This document shows positions 53,256 through 61,561 of a stretch of 64,000 nt of DNA, piece by piece. The notes under the pieces are model-generated. The model searched no databases. It was not told the origin of the DNA and was given only the letters and a program-made list of their open reading frames with translations. Origin of the DNA: Priestia abyssalis. Lineage in GTDB: Bacteria; Bacillota; Bacilli; Bacillales; Bacillaceae_H. The DNA is taken from the NCBI RefSeq assembly GCF_002019595.1, contig NZ_KV917369.1:899815-963814 (forward strand), in the 5' to 3' direction. Both the position numbers and the translations under genes were made by a program. Every line of letters begins with the position of its first letter. Within the stretch, counting starts at the first letter, position 1.

Positions 53256-56045
53256 ATGAATCATGAACATTACTTACAGAGCTCTTACAACATCTTGGTT
53301 GTCGCCTTATCGTTTGTCATTGCGATGGTGGCGGCGTATACGTCGTTTGAGCTGGCCAATCGGGTAAAGGCGTCAGACCGGGAGTTGAAGCGATTTTGGC
53401 TTATTAGCGGGGCAGGAGCGCTCGGCTTTGGCATCTGGTCGATGCATTTTGTCGGCATGCTGGCGTTTCACTTGGATATGGAAATTCATTATAATTTATT
53501 GCTCGTGGCCCTTTCAGTCGTATGGGCCCTTTTAGGCTGTTACGGCGGCTTATTTTTCGTTCACCGCTCTGAACGCACGATCGGACATCTCATGATAGCC
53601 GGGCAATTGATGGGAGCAGGCATCGGTTTTATGCATTATACCGGCATGGAGGCGATGGAGCCTGTCGAGATTACGTACGATCCGTTCCTCGTTCTTCTTT
53701 CGATGGTGATTGCCGTTACGGCTTCCATTGCGGCACTGTATCTCGCCTTTTACTCGAACGTCAATAACGGCGGCAGTTCGGTCATTGGAAAATTGGGTTT
53801 TTCCGTCCTGATGGCCGTTGCCATTACCGGCATGCATTATATGGGCATGAACGCGGCTTCCTTTTTGCCGGATTCCTATGCGACGATTAATTCGAGCATT
53901 ACGTATTATATCGATCCGCCGTTTTTCACCCTTATCGTAGCAATTTTTACGTTTATCATGTTCGCCGTCTTATTTTTTACCATCTTTTTTGACAGGAGAG
54001 CGAACCAGCAGCAAACGATGAAAGGGGCGATTTTCGAAGCGGCGATGGATTCCATCATCGTGACAAGTGAACAAGGTGTCATTACGAACGTCAATCATAT
54101 GGCTCTTGTTTTTTTACAGCGTTCAAAAGAGGAGATGATCGGCCAATCCGCTGCATCGTTTCTGTCACGTTTAGGGCAAATTGATCAACTTGTCGGCTAT
54201 CGTCATGAACAAGTGATGATGGTCGGAAACGGAGATGAAAAAATCGCCGAAGTAACCGTTACGAAAGTAAAAGCAGAGCTGGGGACGGAATACATCATTT
54301 ATCTCCGTGACATGACCGAACAAAAAAAGTTCGAACAGCAGATGCAGGAAACGAACAACCGTTATCAAAGCTTGTTTCATTCCTCGCCGCTGGCGATCGT
54401 CGTCCACCGCAACAGCCAAATTGTGTCCATCAACCAGGAAGTATTGAACATTATCGGGGCTTCCAGTATGGACGAGGTCATCGGCAAGGGCATTGACTCG
54501 TTTGTCGCATGTGATGAAATGGAAAGCGTCCAGCAAATCATCGCAGAGATGATGGAAACGAAAATGAACCGGGAAGTAGCTATGAAGGAATTGAAAATTT
54601 ATGACGTGAATGGTGAAGAAAGATGGATCACGACGAAATCGAACGTCATCAAAATCAATGAAGAAGATTACATTCAGACGGTCGTCCGTGATATCACCGA
54701 ACAGCGCAAGGCAAAGCAGACGCTCCATCATATGGCGTTTCATGACTCGCTGACCGGTTTACCGAATCGAAGCTTGTTTGACACGCTCGCACAGGCGGTC
54801 ATCGATAAGAAAAAGGGCCAAGAGGAAGAATTCGCGATTTTGTTTATGGATCTTGATCGCTTTAAGCAAGCGAACGACACGCATGGCCATCAAGCGGGAG
54901 ACAAGATTTTGAAGGAAGTGGCACGCCGCCTCCAGAATGCGATTGAAGCAACCGATATTTTATCGCGCTTCGGCGGGGATGAGTTTTTGCTGCTCGTCCG
55001 CAGAGGAAGTGAAGACGATGTATACGAAGCTGCCCGTCGTCTGCAAAAAGCCATTGCGGAACCGTTTCATGTACACGATCATGAGGTGTATTTGCATGCA
55101 AGCATCGGCATCAGCTTATATCCGAAAAACGGCTCCACTCTCGATACGCTCATTCGCCAGGCAGATCTTGCGATGTATGAAACGAAAAAAGCGGGCCGAA
55201 ACGGCATCATCTTCTACAATGAATCGATGCAGGCCCATACGACACGGCGCATGCTGCTGGAAGACGGGCTCCGCAAAGCGATCGCAAACGGCGAATTCGA
55301 GCTTCATTACCAGCCGAAAATCGTCCTTGCGACCGGAGACATCACCGGGATGGAAGCGCTCATTCGCTGGCATCATCCGGAACTTGGCATGGTGTCGCCG
55401 GGAGAATTCATTCCCATTGCCGAAGAAACGGAACTCATCATCCCGCTCAGCGAATGGACACTAGGTGAGGCATGCAGACAAAACAAGGAATGGCAGGATA
55501 AAGGCTATCCGAAAGTGAGAGTGGCGGTCAACATTTCAAGCATCGAATTCTCCCAAAGATCCTTCGTCAAGACCGTCGTTCGCATCTTGCAGAAAACGGG
55601 ACTCGAACCGCAATACTTGGAGCTCGAAATTACGGAAAGCGTCGCCATCAAAAATATCGACGATGTCATTGAAAAGCTCGAAGCGTTGAAGAAAATTGGT
55701 GTCGCCATTTCCATCGACGATTTCGGTTCCGGCTATTCGTCCTTGAGCTATTTGAAAAAGCTGCCGATCGACACGCTCAAAATCGACCGTTCCTTCATTC
55801 TCGATTTGAGCCAAGACCAGCGGGAAACATCGATTGTCCGCGCCATCATCGCCATCGCCCAAAGCTTGAATCTATCGGTCGTCGCCGAAGGGGTCGAGCT
55901 CTCGGAGCAAGTGAAAATCCTCGAAGACGAAAACTGCCACGAAGTGCAGGGCTACTATTTCAGCAAGCCGCTCGCCGTCGGCCAGTTTGAAGAGTGGTAT
56001 GAAAATAAAAATCGACCTAAAAAGGAGGGGATGGCTGTTCTTTAG
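53256..56045 (+). CDS. MHYT-PAS-PAS-GGDEF-EAL cyclic-di-GMP enzyme
   Basis: 929 residues; GAAGGGG precedes the ATG. Seven N-terminal helices carry three MHYT-type motifs (SMHFVGMLAFHL, MHYTGMEAME, MHYMGMNAAS), thought to bind a metal ligand or gas. Two PAS domains follow (about 250-360 and 370-480). The GGDEF site is intact (RFGGDEFLLLV, about residue 573), but the inhibitory I-site Arg is not at the usual place (EATD instead of RxxD). The EAL domain keeps all expected residues: EALIRWHH, VNISSIEF, LEITES, IDDFGSGYSS, LKIDRSF, VVAEGVE and QGYYFSKP. Both synthesis and breakdown are possible. The Pel-like locus and a c-di-GMP riboswitch are nearby. Confidence 0.95.
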   Translation: MNHEHYLQSSYNILVVALSFVIAMVAAYTSFELANRVKASDRELKRFWLISGAGALGFGIWSMHFVGMLAFHLDMEIHYNLLLVALSVVWALLGCYGGLFFVHRSERTIGHLMIAGQLMGAGIGFMHYTGMEAMEPVEITYDPFLVLLSMVIAVTASIAALYLAFYSNVNNGGSSVIGKLGFSVLMAVAITGMHYMGMNAASFLPDSYATINSSITYYIDPPFFTLIVAIFTFIMFAVLFFTIFFDRRANQQQTMKGAIFEAAMDSIIVTSEQGVITNVNHMALVFLQRSKEEMIGQSAASFLSRLGQIDQLVGYRHEQVMMVGNGDEKIAEVTVTKVKAELGTEYIIYLRDMTEQKKFEQQMQETNNRYQSLFHSSPLAIVVHRNSQIVSINQEVLNIIGASSMDEVIGKGIDSFVACDEMESVQQIIAEMMETKMNREVAMKELKIYDVNGEERWITTKSNVIKINEEDYIQTVVRDITEQRKAKQTLHHMAFHDSLTGLPNRSLFDTLAQAVIDKKKGQEEEFAILFMDLDRFKQANDTHGHQAGDKILKEVARRLQNAIEATDILSRFGGDEFLLLVRRGSEDDVYEAARRLQKAIAEPFHVHDHEVYLHASIGISLYPKNGSTLDTLIRQADLAMYETKKAGRNGIIFYNESMQAHTTRRMLLEDGLRKAIANGEFELHYQPKIVLATGDITGMEALIRWHHPELGMVSPGEFIPIAEETELIIPLSEWTLGEACRQNKEWQDKGYPKVRVAVNISSIEFSQRSFVKTVVRILQKTGLEPQYLELEITESVAIKNIDDVIEKLEALKKIGVAISIDDFGSGYSSLSYLKKLPIDTLKIDRSFILDLSQDQRETSIVRAIIAIAQSLNLSVVAEGVELSEQVKILEDENCHEVQGYYFSKPLAVGQFEEWYENKNRPKKEGMAVL

Positions 56046-56059
56046 CCATCCCCTCCTTT
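56021..56059 (+). terminator. Intrinsic terminator of the MHYT-GGDEF-EAL gene
   Basis: AAAGGAGGGGATGGCT (56021-56036) pairs with its exact complement (56044-56059), overlapping the stop codon. Confidence 0.85.
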
Positions 56060-56065
56060 CTAGAG

Positions 56066-56110
56066 CCTGACTCCAAAGGGTGCTTTTTATCTTTGGAGTC
56101 AGGTTCTTTT
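56066..56110. terminator. Second intrinsic terminator, bidirectional
   Basis: CCTGACTCCAAAG (56066-56078) pairs with CTTTGGAGTCAGG (56091-56103), followed by TTCTTTTT. It also ends the converging minus-strand gene. Confidence 0.88.
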
Positions 56111-56112
56111 TC

Positions 56113-56346
56113 TTAAACATGCTCTTGATTTGTTTCTACCCAATCCGAATAAAGTCCGCTGCCGCTGCAGCCGAGGCAATCAGCAGGAGTGGTATATACG
56201 GAACTCATGGCAGGATAAACCGCGCTGTATGTGATTGGAAACCCGCGTCCATGACACTCCGGGCACTTGCCCTGTTCCTCCATATGAGCCCGATGCTTTT
56301 CCTCCCTTCCTGCTTGCCAATTCGAAATCGCATGAAACAATCCCAA
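56113..56346 (-). CDS. Small zinc-ribbon protein
   Basis: 77 residues from a TTG at 56346 behind TTGAGGTGAT. Two Cys pairs, CPECHGRG and CLGCSGSG, resemble a DnaJ-type zinc-binding module (CxxCxGxG), spaced by 24 residues. The N-terminus is helical and charged (NWQAGREEKHRAHMEEQ). A role as a small metal-binding adaptor is possible; no family recognised. The same frame is open to 56421, but the start at 56346 has the only good ribosome site. Confidence 0.6.
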   Translation of the reverse strand: MGLFHAISNWQAGREEKHRAHMEEQGKCPECHGRGFPITYSAVYPAMSSVYTTPADCLGCSGSGLYSDWVETNQEHV

Positions 56347-56404
56347 TACTATCACCTCAACTATTTTTTCTTTAGCTTGTGCCAAAAATGGGTTTTTATT
56401 CCTG

Positions 56405-56503
56405 ACTAGAAACGTCGACATGGTTAAAGAGCAACCATGTCGACGTTTCTAGACTGTTGTAAACTTATTCGAGATGGAAGAACAGAAAAGCGTAGGCAGA
56501 GGA
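56405..56503. repeat. Interspersed repeat, copy D (diverged)
   Basis: A 20-bp perfect inverted repeat (56406-56425 and 56433-56452: CTAGAAACGTCGACATGGTT) has the same layout as the hairpins of copies A-C (TAGAAA...ACATG...loop AAAGA...). CTTATTCGAGATGGAAGAAC and AGAAAAGCGTAGGCAG follow, matching the right part of copy C. Membership is by pattern more than by identity. Confidence 0.55.
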
Positions 56504-56592
56504 AGAGTTCATAGTAAATGTTGAACTATTAAATTGAATCTGTAGACAGAGACTGAGGACACTCTTAAAAGGGGTGTTTTTTTCATAACAGG

Positions 56593-56718
56593 TTAACGGT
56601 GCTGGTATTCGGTCTGCCTGCGGCGGCGCTGTTTACGGCCGGCAAACCGACTTTGGCCTGGATATTCTGCCTAGCAGTCATCATTAATCGTATTCTTATG
56701 CTTGTTTGGGGGCAGTAG
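56593..56718 (+). pseudogene. 3' remnant of a YrdB-like (DUF2568) gene
   Basis: The frame from 56593 to the TAG at 56716 reads LTVLVFGLPAAALFTAGKPT then WIFCLAVIINRILMLVWGQ. This matches the C-terminal half of small DUF2568 membrane proteins. There is no start codon or ribosome site upstream, and a repeat copy lies just before it. A truncated relic is the most likely reading. Confidence 0.55.
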
Positions 56719-56864
56719 GGAACGGGAAAAGCATGAGGATGTAAATTCCTCTTTGTTCCAAAACAATCCTTCTTTATTACTATCTTCGACTTGTTTTGAC
56801 AAAATGAGCATAAAGACACATATCACACTGAAAATAATGGATTATAATGAAAGAAATTCCATAA

Positions 56865-56958
56865 GTCGTACGAAAGGGCTAATCCATTGAAAAATGGGGG
56901 CGCAAAACTACAGGGGCTAAGGTCAATTTGACTATGCCAGCCAGTTGCCGAATATGAT
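56865..56958 (+). ncRNA. Cyclic-di-GMP-I (GEMM) riboswitch
   Basis: Core GGGCTAATCCATT, GAAA tetraloop, AATGGGGGCGCAAAAC matches the GEMM P2 helix. GGCTAAGGTC...GACTATGCC contains the CTAAG/TATG tetraloop receptor, and CCAGTTGCCG closes the core. P1 is TCGTA (56866-56870) with TATGA (56953-56957). Downstream CCTTCCT (56961-56967) can pair with AGGGAGG (56987-56993), the ribosome binding site of the 39-residue gene at 57003, which suggests translational control. A TATAAT box lies at 56843-56848. Confidence 0.85.
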
Positions 56959-57002
56959 AACCTTCCTGCGATTTATGAAAAACGAAAGGGAGGAATAATA
57001 AT

Positions 57003-57122
57003 ATGTTACTGTTTATACAAGGTGTAGTTGCTGGATCTTTTTCGATGTTGGTCATTATGAGTCTTATGTATGCTTCGAAAAAAGGGGACGAACAAAGTGA
57101 AAGGCTTTACAATAATTCATGA
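57003..57122 (+). CDS. Small membrane protein under c-di-GMP riboswitch control (39 aa)
   Basis: MLLFIQGVVAGSFSMLVIMS then LMYASKKGDEQSERLYNNS. AAAGGGAGG nine bases before the ATG is a strong site that the riboswitch can mask. One hydrophobic helix with a charged tail (KKGDEQSER) predicts a type I/II single-pass membrane peptide. No other gene lies between it and the terminator at 57207 on the plus strand, so it seems to be the sole protein output of the switch. Function unknown; it may act on motility, the wall or the Pel-like synthase. Confidence 0.75.
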   Translation: MLLFIQGVVAGSFSMLVIMSLMYASKKGDEQSERLYNNS

Positions 57123-57206
57123 TCATCTGTCATCTTGATTAGAAGATCCTTTTTACTTCATTTGCATGCATCCGTTAAATAGCATATATAGTCTTAAGAA
57201 TACAAA

Positions 57207-57247
57207 AAAGGATAGAGAATCAGATATGATCTGATCTTCTATCCTTT
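57207..57247. terminator. Bidirectional terminator
   Basis: AAAGGATAGA (57207-57216) pairs with TCTATCCTTT (57238-57247) with further pairing inside. It separates the riboswitch gene from the converging acyltransferase gene. Confidence 0.78.
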
Positions 57248-57261
57248 CTTTGCATAAAGCA

Positions 57262-58362
57262 TTACGCTGCCTTGTTTGTTCTCTGAGTCGTTTCGTCTGT
57301 CCGTTTCTTTTTCGTTCCGATTCCGACCTTCCCGACGATATAGTGACCGTACGGGATGCGGTTCAGCATATAGGTGACGATGATCGGAAGAACGACACCT
57401 GCCAAAAAGAAGATAGAGACGAGTAAAAAGATGTTGTCCGTTTTGATCCAATCTTTGGCATGCAGTGAAAGTGTATGCTGGAAAAAAGGGTGAAGCAAGT
57501 AAATGCCGAATGAATATTGGCTGACGGTGACGAGCCACGCTGGGATATCCTTCATACGTGATGCGAAGGACACGATAAGAGCCATGACGGCCATCGTCAA
57601 AAAGATCATATCGAACCGCTTCGAGCTGATATCGACAAGTGCCTCCGTCCAATACAGGTTCAGCACAAGAAGCGCCGCCCCGATGTAGAGAGGAAGATGC
57701 CATTTGCGTGTCGACGCAATGAATCGCTTAAAAGCATCAAAATGGCGCCCTGCATAATAGCCGGCCACAAAATAAAACAACCATCCAAAAAACGGAAGAA
57801 TCGTCAAGCGCGTCCAGACTACAGGGAGAAGATCATAAGCTTCCGGTTCATTGAAATTGAAAAAGGCCAAATAGGCGATATTGATGATCAATGCCGCCAA
57901 AAGGACGGCCTTCATATTCGCTTTTCGCAAAAAGCGGTCAAGCAGCATATGAAGAATATAAAACTGAAAAATGATCAAAATAAAATAACCATGATAAGCA
58001 CCGAAAAATACATGCTCTCCCCATTTGGAAAGAACGGAGTCCAACCCGTGGTTATGTTGGTACACCCATGCATAAAACAGCCCCATGATGATATATGGCA
58101 GTAAAATAAATTTTACGCGTTTACGAAAAAAACCTTTTCTCACACCATCGCGGTAGCGGTAGGCAATGAGAAATTCAGAAATGAACACGAACATCGGCGT
58201 TCCGTACATCATCAACAACTGCAGGGAACGCAAGCCCATGGCTGTCGAAGATTCCGGATCCGGACTGGCAGCCAATATCGTTGACGAGATCGCGTGAAGC
58301 AATACGACCGTCAAGCAGGCGATACTGCGAAGCCAAAACACTTCGTTCATTGTTTGTTTCAT
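57262..58362 (-). CDS. Acyltransferase 3 family membrane protein
   Basis: 366 residues from the ATG at 58362, behind GGAGGTGTGCTTC. Ten membrane helices. NEVFWLRSIACLTVVLLHAI is the family start, with the catalytic His-bearing R-x10-H pattern (RSIACLTVVLLH). Other parts: GTPMFVFISEFLIAYRY and QYSFGIYLLHPFFQH near the C-terminus. Members O-acetylate surface polysaccharides, peptidoglycan or teichoic acids. It could modify the exopolysaccharide encoded 8 kb away, but that is a guess from context. Confidence 0.93.
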   Translation of the reverse strand: MKQTMNEVFWLRSIACLTVVLLHAISSTILAASPDPESSTAMGLRSLQLLMMYGTPMFVFISEFLIAYRYRDGVRKGFFRKRVKFILLPYIIMGLFYAWVYQHNHGLDSVLSKWGEHVFFGAYHGYFILIIFQFYILHMLLDRFLRKANMKAVLLAALIINIAYLAFFNFNEPEAYDLLPVVWTRLTILPFFGWLFYFVAGYYAGRHFDAFKRFIASTRKWHLPLYIGAALLVLNLYWTEALVDISSKRFDMIFLTMAVMALIVSFASRMKDIPAWLVTVSQYSFGIYLLHPFFQHTLSLHAKDWIKTDNIFLLVSIFFLAGVVLPIIVTYMLNRIPYGHYIVGKVGIGTKKKRTDETTQRTNKAA

Positions 58363-58573
58363 GAAGCACACCTCCATTCTAGTGATAAACGCTAGCATTC
58401 CAGTGGCTCTGTCCATTGTAACATAGGACTTCTATTCTTTGATTCGACAATTTTTGACAATAACTTCATAAGTGATAACGGCCGATATCACGAATTAAAC
58501 ATACAATTTCTATTATGAACGTCTAAACCGGTATAACAAAAGAGGACAACTTCATAGCTACAATGGTCATGAA

Positions 58574-58607
58574 AAAGCAGTCTTTCTGATTTCAGAGAGA
58601 CTGCTTT
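58574..58607. terminator. Hairpin, intrinsic terminator-like
   Basis: AAAGCAGTCT (58574-58583) pairs with AGACTGCTTT (58598-58607), followed by AGTTTTATAT. No upstream plus-strand gene is evident. The 58363-58851 gap otherwise holds promoter-like AT-rich sequence and the hairpin at 58787. Confidence 0.6.
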
Positions 58608-58786
58608 AGTTTTATATAGAGAGAGATGTCATTGTCAAAAAGGAATGGTTGGCATTGACAAATTCTTTCTTTTTTCTATGAATTAAGATATATATTTGTC
58701 CGTGTTCAAAACGTAGACGTGGAGATTTTGAATCAAAACAACAAAGGACCTCCATAAAGAAATCCACCCGAACGAATTCTGTTTTG

Positions 58787-58823
58787 TCTTCAATGCTCTC
58801 TTTCTTTGAGAAAGCATTGAAGA
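58787..58823 (+). other. Leader hairpin before the S-layer amidase gene
   Basis: TCTTCAATGCT (58787-58797) pairs exactly with AGCATTGAAGA (58813-58823), 29 bases before the start codon and just in front of AAGGGAGG. It may stabilise the mRNA 5' end or modulate translation. Confidence 0.5.
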
Positions 58824-58851
58824 TGTAACCATCAAGGGAGGATTAGACAGA

Positions 58852-60267
58852 ATGAGGTTTTTGGAGAAAGTGAAACAGGCATGGTCTTTTCCGAAGAAAA
58901 TTCTGGGCGTAACGGCCTTAGGGATTTTTGCCGGAATGTATGCCGCTGGAGGCGCACATGCTGAATTTAGTGATCTTAACAAAACAGAAGCGGGCGGTGC
59001 CGAGGTTTTTTATTTGTACGAACGTGATATTATTAACGGCTATTCGGATGGGACCTTCCGTCCAGATAACGATGTAACGCGGAGACAGGCGGTCGTCATG
59101 TTGGGAAGGGCGTTGAATTGGGATATTTCTCAAACGGACACATCGCCCTTTACGGATGTTCCCGCCAATAGCGATGACAACCGCTACATTATAGAAGCTG
59201 CTAAAAAAGGAATCATTTCAGGCTATGAAGACGGCACATTCCGCCCTGACCATGTATTGACGAGAGGGCAAATGTCCGCCATCTTACAGCGGGAGTTTAC
59301 ATATCAAACACACTTTGCCATTCCGTTCATCGATGTTAAAAATACGCATTGGGCTTATGCGGACATTCAAGCACTGTCTTCTAACGGAATTGTGACAGGG
59401 TATGCGGACAACACGTTCAAGCCGCAGCAAAACACAACAAGAAAGCATTACAGCATGATGCTGGCCCGAACATTGGAGCCTTCCTTTAAACCGCCGATGT
59501 ATATGAAGGTTCGGACGGGAACGGCTTCATTGAATGTACGCAGCCAGCCGAACACAGCGAGCTCCGCCACAGGAACATTGTATGAAAGGGCTCTTGTGCA
59601 AATCACACCATCAAGCACAAAAGGATGGGTGAAAGTTACCTATAAAGATATAACGGGATATGTACAGGTCAATAATCTCGAATATTATCGTCTAAAAGGT
59701 CTTCCTTTAGAAAAACGAGTCATCGTGGTGGATGCAGGGCATGGCGGAACGGACAGCGGTGCCGTCTATGGGTCTTTAGTCGAAAAAAACATCAATTTAA
59801 AGACGTCCTACTATTTGAAAACAGAGCTTGAAAAGAAAGGGGCTACCGTCTATTTGAGCCGTCCTGAAGATAAGTTTGTGACACTGGATGACCGGGCGCT
59901 TTTCTCTGCACCGAGAAGAGCGGATATCTTTATCAGCATTCATATGAACTCAACCGCTTCCCATAATGCGAGCGGAACTGAAACCTACTACAACGATCAA
60001 GTGTATAAGGACGATGTCAATCCTTATCCCGAAGAAAGCAAAAAGCTGGCTTATGCCCTTCAAGTCCAGCTGGACAAACTGCCGACGAAAAACTTAGGAA
60101 TGAAGCAAAACGAATTTTATGTACTAAGGAAAAACAGCGTGCCATCTGTATTGGTAGAGCTTGCTTTCCTTGACAGTCCGTACGACTCGAAATATTTAGG
60201 CGACAGCAATTTCCTCCGTCAGTCCGCCATTAATATGAGTAATGGGGTCGTGAATTATTTTAAATAA
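58852..60267 (+). CDS. S-layer-anchored N-acetylmuramoyl-L-alanine amidase (SLH-SH3-Amidase_3)
   Basis: 471 residues; AGGGAGGATTAGACAG precedes the ATG. Signal peptide ends GGAHAE. Three SLH repeats (about 38-210: INGYSDGTFRPDNDVTRRQA; ISGYEDGTFRPDHVLTRGQ; VTGYADNTFKPQQNTTRK) anchor it to the wall. An SH3 domain follows (TASLNVRSQPNTASSATGTL). The catalytic part has zinc ligands in VVDAGHGGTDSGA, VEKNINL and ADIFISIHMNS, plus the catalytic Glu in VLVELAFLDS. It cuts the amide between MurNAc and the stem peptide. Confidence 0.96.
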   Translation: MRFLEKVKQAWSFPKKILGVTALGIFAGMYAAGGAHAEFSDLNKTEAGGAEVFYLYERDIINGYSDGTFRPDNDVTRRQAVVMLGRALNWDISQTDTSPFTDVPANSDDNRYIIEAAKKGIISGYEDGTFRPDHVLTRGQMSAILQREFTYQTHFAIPFIDVKNTHWAYADIQALSSNGIVTGYADNTFKPQQNTTRKHYSMMLARTLEPSFKPPMYMKVRTGTASLNVRSQPNTASSATGTLYERALVQITPSSTKGWVKVTYKDITGYVQVNNLEYYRLKGLPLEKRVIVVDAGHGGTDSGAVYGSLVEKNINLKTSYYLKTELEKKGATVYLSRPEDKFVTLDDRALFSAPRRADIFISIHMNSTASHNASGTETYYNDQVYKDDVNPYPEESKKLAYALQVQLDKLPTKNLGMKQNEFYVLRKNSVPSVLVELAFLDSPYDSKYLGDSNFLRQSAINMSNGVVNYFK

Positions 60268-60273
60268 GACGTT

Positions 60274-60316
60274 TCAACAAAAACGGTCTTTCCATCGGAA
60301 AGACCGTTTTTGTTGA
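60274..60316 (+). terminator. Strong intrinsic terminator
   Basis: A 20-bp perfect stem (60274-60293 with 60297-60316) around ATC, with an A-rich 5' side and a T-rich 3' side. A near-identical hairpin ends the gene at 62491 (63299-63340). Confidence 0.95.
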
Positions 60317-60392
60317 GGAAATCACAAGCCTTGCACTCGCAATCGATACATATTCAAAAAGATTGATGCATTTTTTGCAAGTTTTGAAAGCG

Positions 60393-61106
60393 TTATGGCA
60401 TAAACTTAGTAAGGTCTTGTTTTTCATAGTATTGCTCCAACTCTTTGTTTGATCTCATATAGATCGCCCATAAAGCAGAGTTAAAGAAGATAATCACAAT
60501 AATAAGAGGCATAAAAACTTTTACACGGTGATAAGCGACTAATTCAATAGCAATTTCTACTACTACGAAACATAGCAGGGTGGTTGTGATAATGAGCATA
60601 TTTAATCTCTTTATTTCTGGTTTAAAACTCATACTTTTAGCTATAAGCATAAAGCCTAAGCCCTTTTTGTAAAATAGCTGCGAGAGGACATAGGCTACCA
60701 CAAATTGCGTAAATTGAACGGTACATGTGACGGGAGTGTTATGCAGCATATCTTCCACTGTATAAATCCCTGACAGCTCAATGAAAAATCCATACAGTCC
60801 AAAGAATAAATTGGTCATGACATATCCACTGATTGTTAATAAAAAGGAGTGCCAAACCGTCGTTTTACATAACATCATCAGAAGAACGAATGTGGAAAAA
60901 ACGAGTAATAATTCATTGTACATAAAGTGCCATTGTATGACATCATATCCAATCGTTTGGATAATGGAAATGATGACAGACATGATCCCCATTTCATAGA
61001 AATAGGAACGATATGGGATACGGTACAAAGCCAGAGACAAAAATAGCATGGCAAGTACATCGAATATACCAAAAACCGTTTGTATGCTAAGTTCCAGCCC
61101 ATTCAC
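60393..61106 (-). CDS. Kinase-less membrane sensor, AgrC/NatK-like N-domain
   Basis: 237 residues from a GTG at 61106 overlapping the LytTR stop (GTGA). Six to seven membrane helices (SIQTVFGIFDVLAMLFLSLA; FNSALWAIYMRSNKELEQYY at the end). The topology and ending match the sensor half of GHKL kinases of the AgrC type, but the protein stops where the dimerisation helix and kinase would start. No kinase domain follows downstream on the same strand. It is coupled to a LytTR regulator, so a membrane inhibitor of the streptococcal LRS type is a plausible model. Confidence 0.75.
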   Translation of the reverse strand: MNGLELSIQTVFGIFDVLAMLFLSLALYRIPYRSYFYEMGIMSVIISIIQTIGYDVIQWHFMYNELLLVFSTFVLLMMLCKTTVWHSFLLTISGYVMTNLFFGLYGFFIELSGIYTVEDMLHNTPVTCTVQFTQFVVAYVLSQLFYKKGLGFMLIAKSMSFKPEIKRLNMLIITTTLLCFVVVEIAIELVAYHRVKVFMPLIIVIIFFNSALWAIYMRSNKELEQYYEKQDLTKFMP

Positions 61107-61561
61107 TTGTGTTCAATCAATCCTTTCAATATGTGTTTCCATCCCTTTTCCGACTGTGTCTTAACTTCCAGCGTCGTTCCGTTATTGGAAGAAGCGATAC
61201 GCTTGAGAAGGCTGGAAATGAATTTATATTTAATCCTGGCCACCAGAGCATATTTACTGTCCTTATCCGGATTTTCCGTAAAGTACACTTTGCCAAGCTC
61301 TTCATCAAACTTTTTAATTTTCCTCAGATTTACCAGGTTTGTTCGATCAAGGTTGTCGAATCCTTCCTTCATTAGAAACTCATCGAAATCAGATTTACTC
61401 GTTATCTGGTAATACTGATCAGTCCCTATATGGAAGATGACTTTGCGGTTAATCGTTTCAATAAAGTCTACCTCACGTAAATCAATGCACTCGATCGTTG
61501 AGGGTACACCTTTACCGCCAGCCTTTATCACGGTCATATATCTCATCGGTTGTTCTAACAT
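61103..61561 (-). CDS. LytTR-domain DNA-binding regulator
   Basis: 152 residues from the ATG at 61561 (ATAGGAAGTGAG upstream). There is no receiver domain. The LytTR fold fills residues about 20-110: IECIDLREVDFIETINRKVI, FHIGTDQYYQITSKSDFDEF and DRTNLVNLRKIKKFDEELGK. A helical tail of about 40 residues follows (FISSLLKRIASSNNG; KTQSEKGWKHILKGLIEHK). Coupled to the membrane protein downstream. Without a receiver domain it probably senses its signal through that protein. Confidence 0.85.
   Translation of the reverse strand: MLEQPMRYMTVIKAGGKGVPSTIECIDLREVDFIETINRKVIFHIGTDQYYQITSKSDFDEFLMKEGFDNLDRTNLVNLRKIKKFDEELGKVYFTENPDKDSKYALVARIKYKFISSLLKRIASSNNGTTLEVKTQSEKGWKHILKGLIEHK

Noticed and set aside
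53071..53259. 62-codon frame before the MHYT gene
   Set aside because: Runs through a strong terminator and has no ribosome binding site.
54171..54743. Minus-strand frame of 190 codons inside the MHYT-GGDEF-EAL gene
   Set aside because: Phe/His-rich mirror of the coding strand without start signals.
54937..55464. Alternative plus frame of 175 codons across the GGDEF domain
   Set aside because: It is the out-of-phase reading of a domain with intact catalytic motifs; no ribosome site.
56702..56890. 62-codon frame leading into the riboswitch
   Set aside because: Overlaps the riboswitch promoter and 5' core; no ribosome site.
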